A stretch of 6,157 bases of DNA from Clostridiales bacterium (GTDB lineage: Bacteria > Bacillota > Clostridia > Christensenellales > CAG-1252). Position numbers and translations under genes: made by a program. The notes beneath the pieces are model-generated. The model had not been told where the DNA came from. It did no database searches and saw only the letters and a program-made list of their open reading frames with translations. This document shows, one piece after another, positions 5,510-6,157 of the stretch. Position 1 is the stretch's first letter; every line of letters starts with the position of its first letter. The DNA is taken from positions 1-6,157 of the forward strand of contig DMCI01000117.1 in assembly GCA_003445835.1 (NCBI GenBank). Direction: 5' to 3'.

Positions 5510-6157
5510 TTATAAGGATAAAAGGAGATCGGGGATATCTTTAAGGGAATAAACCTCCTTTTGGGGCTGCTTATCAACGGGATTTGCTTCTTTTTTTGGG
5601 TTATAACGAATGGTAAAAATACCGTATTCGTTGCCACCCGAGATATCCGAAGTCGGACTGTCGCCGATCAAAACGGTACTTTCAATGGAAAACGCGGGAA
5701 TATGCGCGGCGCAATAGTCGAAAAACTTCTTTTGAGGCTTGGGCGCGCCGACGTTTTGTGAAATGAAGATATCTTTGAAATACTTTCCGATATCCGCTTT
5801 GCGGATACGCCCCGTTTGCGTTTTGACGTAACCGTTGGTGACGGCGTACAAACGATAATTTTCGGACAAGTATTCAAGCAGTTCCCGCGCCCCGTCCAGC
5901 AAAACGTCGGTTTGAGAAAGCATCTCCATATAAAGGTCGGCAAAGACAGCCGGATCGACGGGGTTTCCGTAACGCTCCAAAAACAGCAAAAAACGGCGAG
6001 TACGCAATTCCTCCCGATTGATCTCCCCTTTTTCCAACAACTTCCACATAGAATCGTTGATCTTGCTGTAATCCGCGATATCGCGGTCGTCAAAAGGAAG
6101 CCCTAACTTTACAAGAACTGCCGAAAGAGCCTGTTTTTCGCACGCTTTAAAATCAAA
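5510..6157 (-). CDS. YjjG-like HAD hydrolase (nucleotidase/phosphatase), N-terminus cut by window edge
   Basis: The frame is open to the right edge, so I extend the gene past its first internal ATG at 6049. The 36 extra codons read FDFKACEKQALSAVLVKLGL... and continue the family pattern (DFKxAExxAL, then INDSMWKLLEKGEI at 33-46 of the 215 visible residues). About a dozen residues are missing at the N-terminus, including the DxDxT nucleophile motif, so that motif cannot be checked. Visible HAD motifs: II, AVTNG (105-109); III, Lys140 in GAPKPQKKFFDY; IV, VLIGDSPTSDISGG (162-175). The helical segment between them is the cap domain. Family members dephosphorylate nucleoside monophosphates, including non-canonical pyrimidines (house-cleaning), or other small phosphate esters; the substrate here is not shown. 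The stop lies 74 bases before the hydrolase gene, on the same strand. Confidence 0.88.
   Translation of the reverse strand, partial: FDFKACEKQALSAVLVKLGLPFDDRDIADYSKINDSMWKLLEKGEINREELRTRRFLLFLERYGNPVDPAVFADLYMEMLSQTDVLLDGARELLEYLSENYRLYAVTNGYVKTQTGRIRKADIGKYFKDIFISQNVGAPKPQKKFFDYCAAHIPAFSIESTVLIGDSPTSDISGGNEYGIFTIRYNPKKEANPVDKQPQKEVYSLKDIPDLLLSL

Noticed and set aside
5510..6049. Taking the HAD gene as complete with its start at 6049
   Set aside because: The frame remains open to base 6157 and the 36 upstream codons match the YjjG family pattern, so the ATG at 6049 is internal.

Overview
The window reads as ordinary chromosomal sequence from a member of the Firmicutes (Bacillota), most likely a Clostridia-type, probably uncultured bacterium. 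The main evidence is a recognisable YunB-family sporulation gene. A PheS of Gram-positive type, carrying a CxxC...CxxC knuckle, and a U32-family gene directly behind pheT fit the same picture. Base composition is mixed (mid-40s % GC by eye), with AT-rich gaps. I cannot place the organism more finely from this sequence alone.

All six genes lie on the minus strand, so transcription runs from the right end to the left end. In transcription order they are: (1) a YjjG-like HAD nucleotidase/phosphatase cut by the right edge, so its extreme N-terminus is missing; (2) a permuted papain-like NlpC/P60-type hydrolase of the YiiX/YaeF group; (3) a yunB-like sporulation protein 21 bases further on; (4) pheS; (5) pheT; (6) a U32-family protein cut by the left edge, so its C-terminal part is missing. 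No RNA genes, mobile elements or CRISPR arrays were found, and every gap between genes is under 90 bases.

The layout suggests at least two transcription units. The hydrolase and yunB-like genes are closely spaced and in the same reading frame, and probably form a small envelope or sporulation pair. The 88-base gap before pheS holds a good housekeeping promoter (TTGACA, 17-base spacer, extended -10) and a second perfect TATAAT box. This starts a tight pheS-pheT-U32 operon with 8- and 1-base gaps, whose pheS stop codon is embedded in the pheT ribosome binding site. PheS and PheT form the heterotetrameric phenylalanyl-tRNA synthetase. The third gene belongs to a family whose studied members hydroxylate rRNA, tRNA or quinone precursors, so the operon may join tRNA charging with an RNA modification step.

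I found no convincing new system. The items most worth a second look are the hydrolase/yunB pairing, the absence of room for a T-box before pheS together with an operator-like inverted repeat across its promoter, and a glutamine in place of the usual histidine in the cysteine-motif region of the U32 protein.
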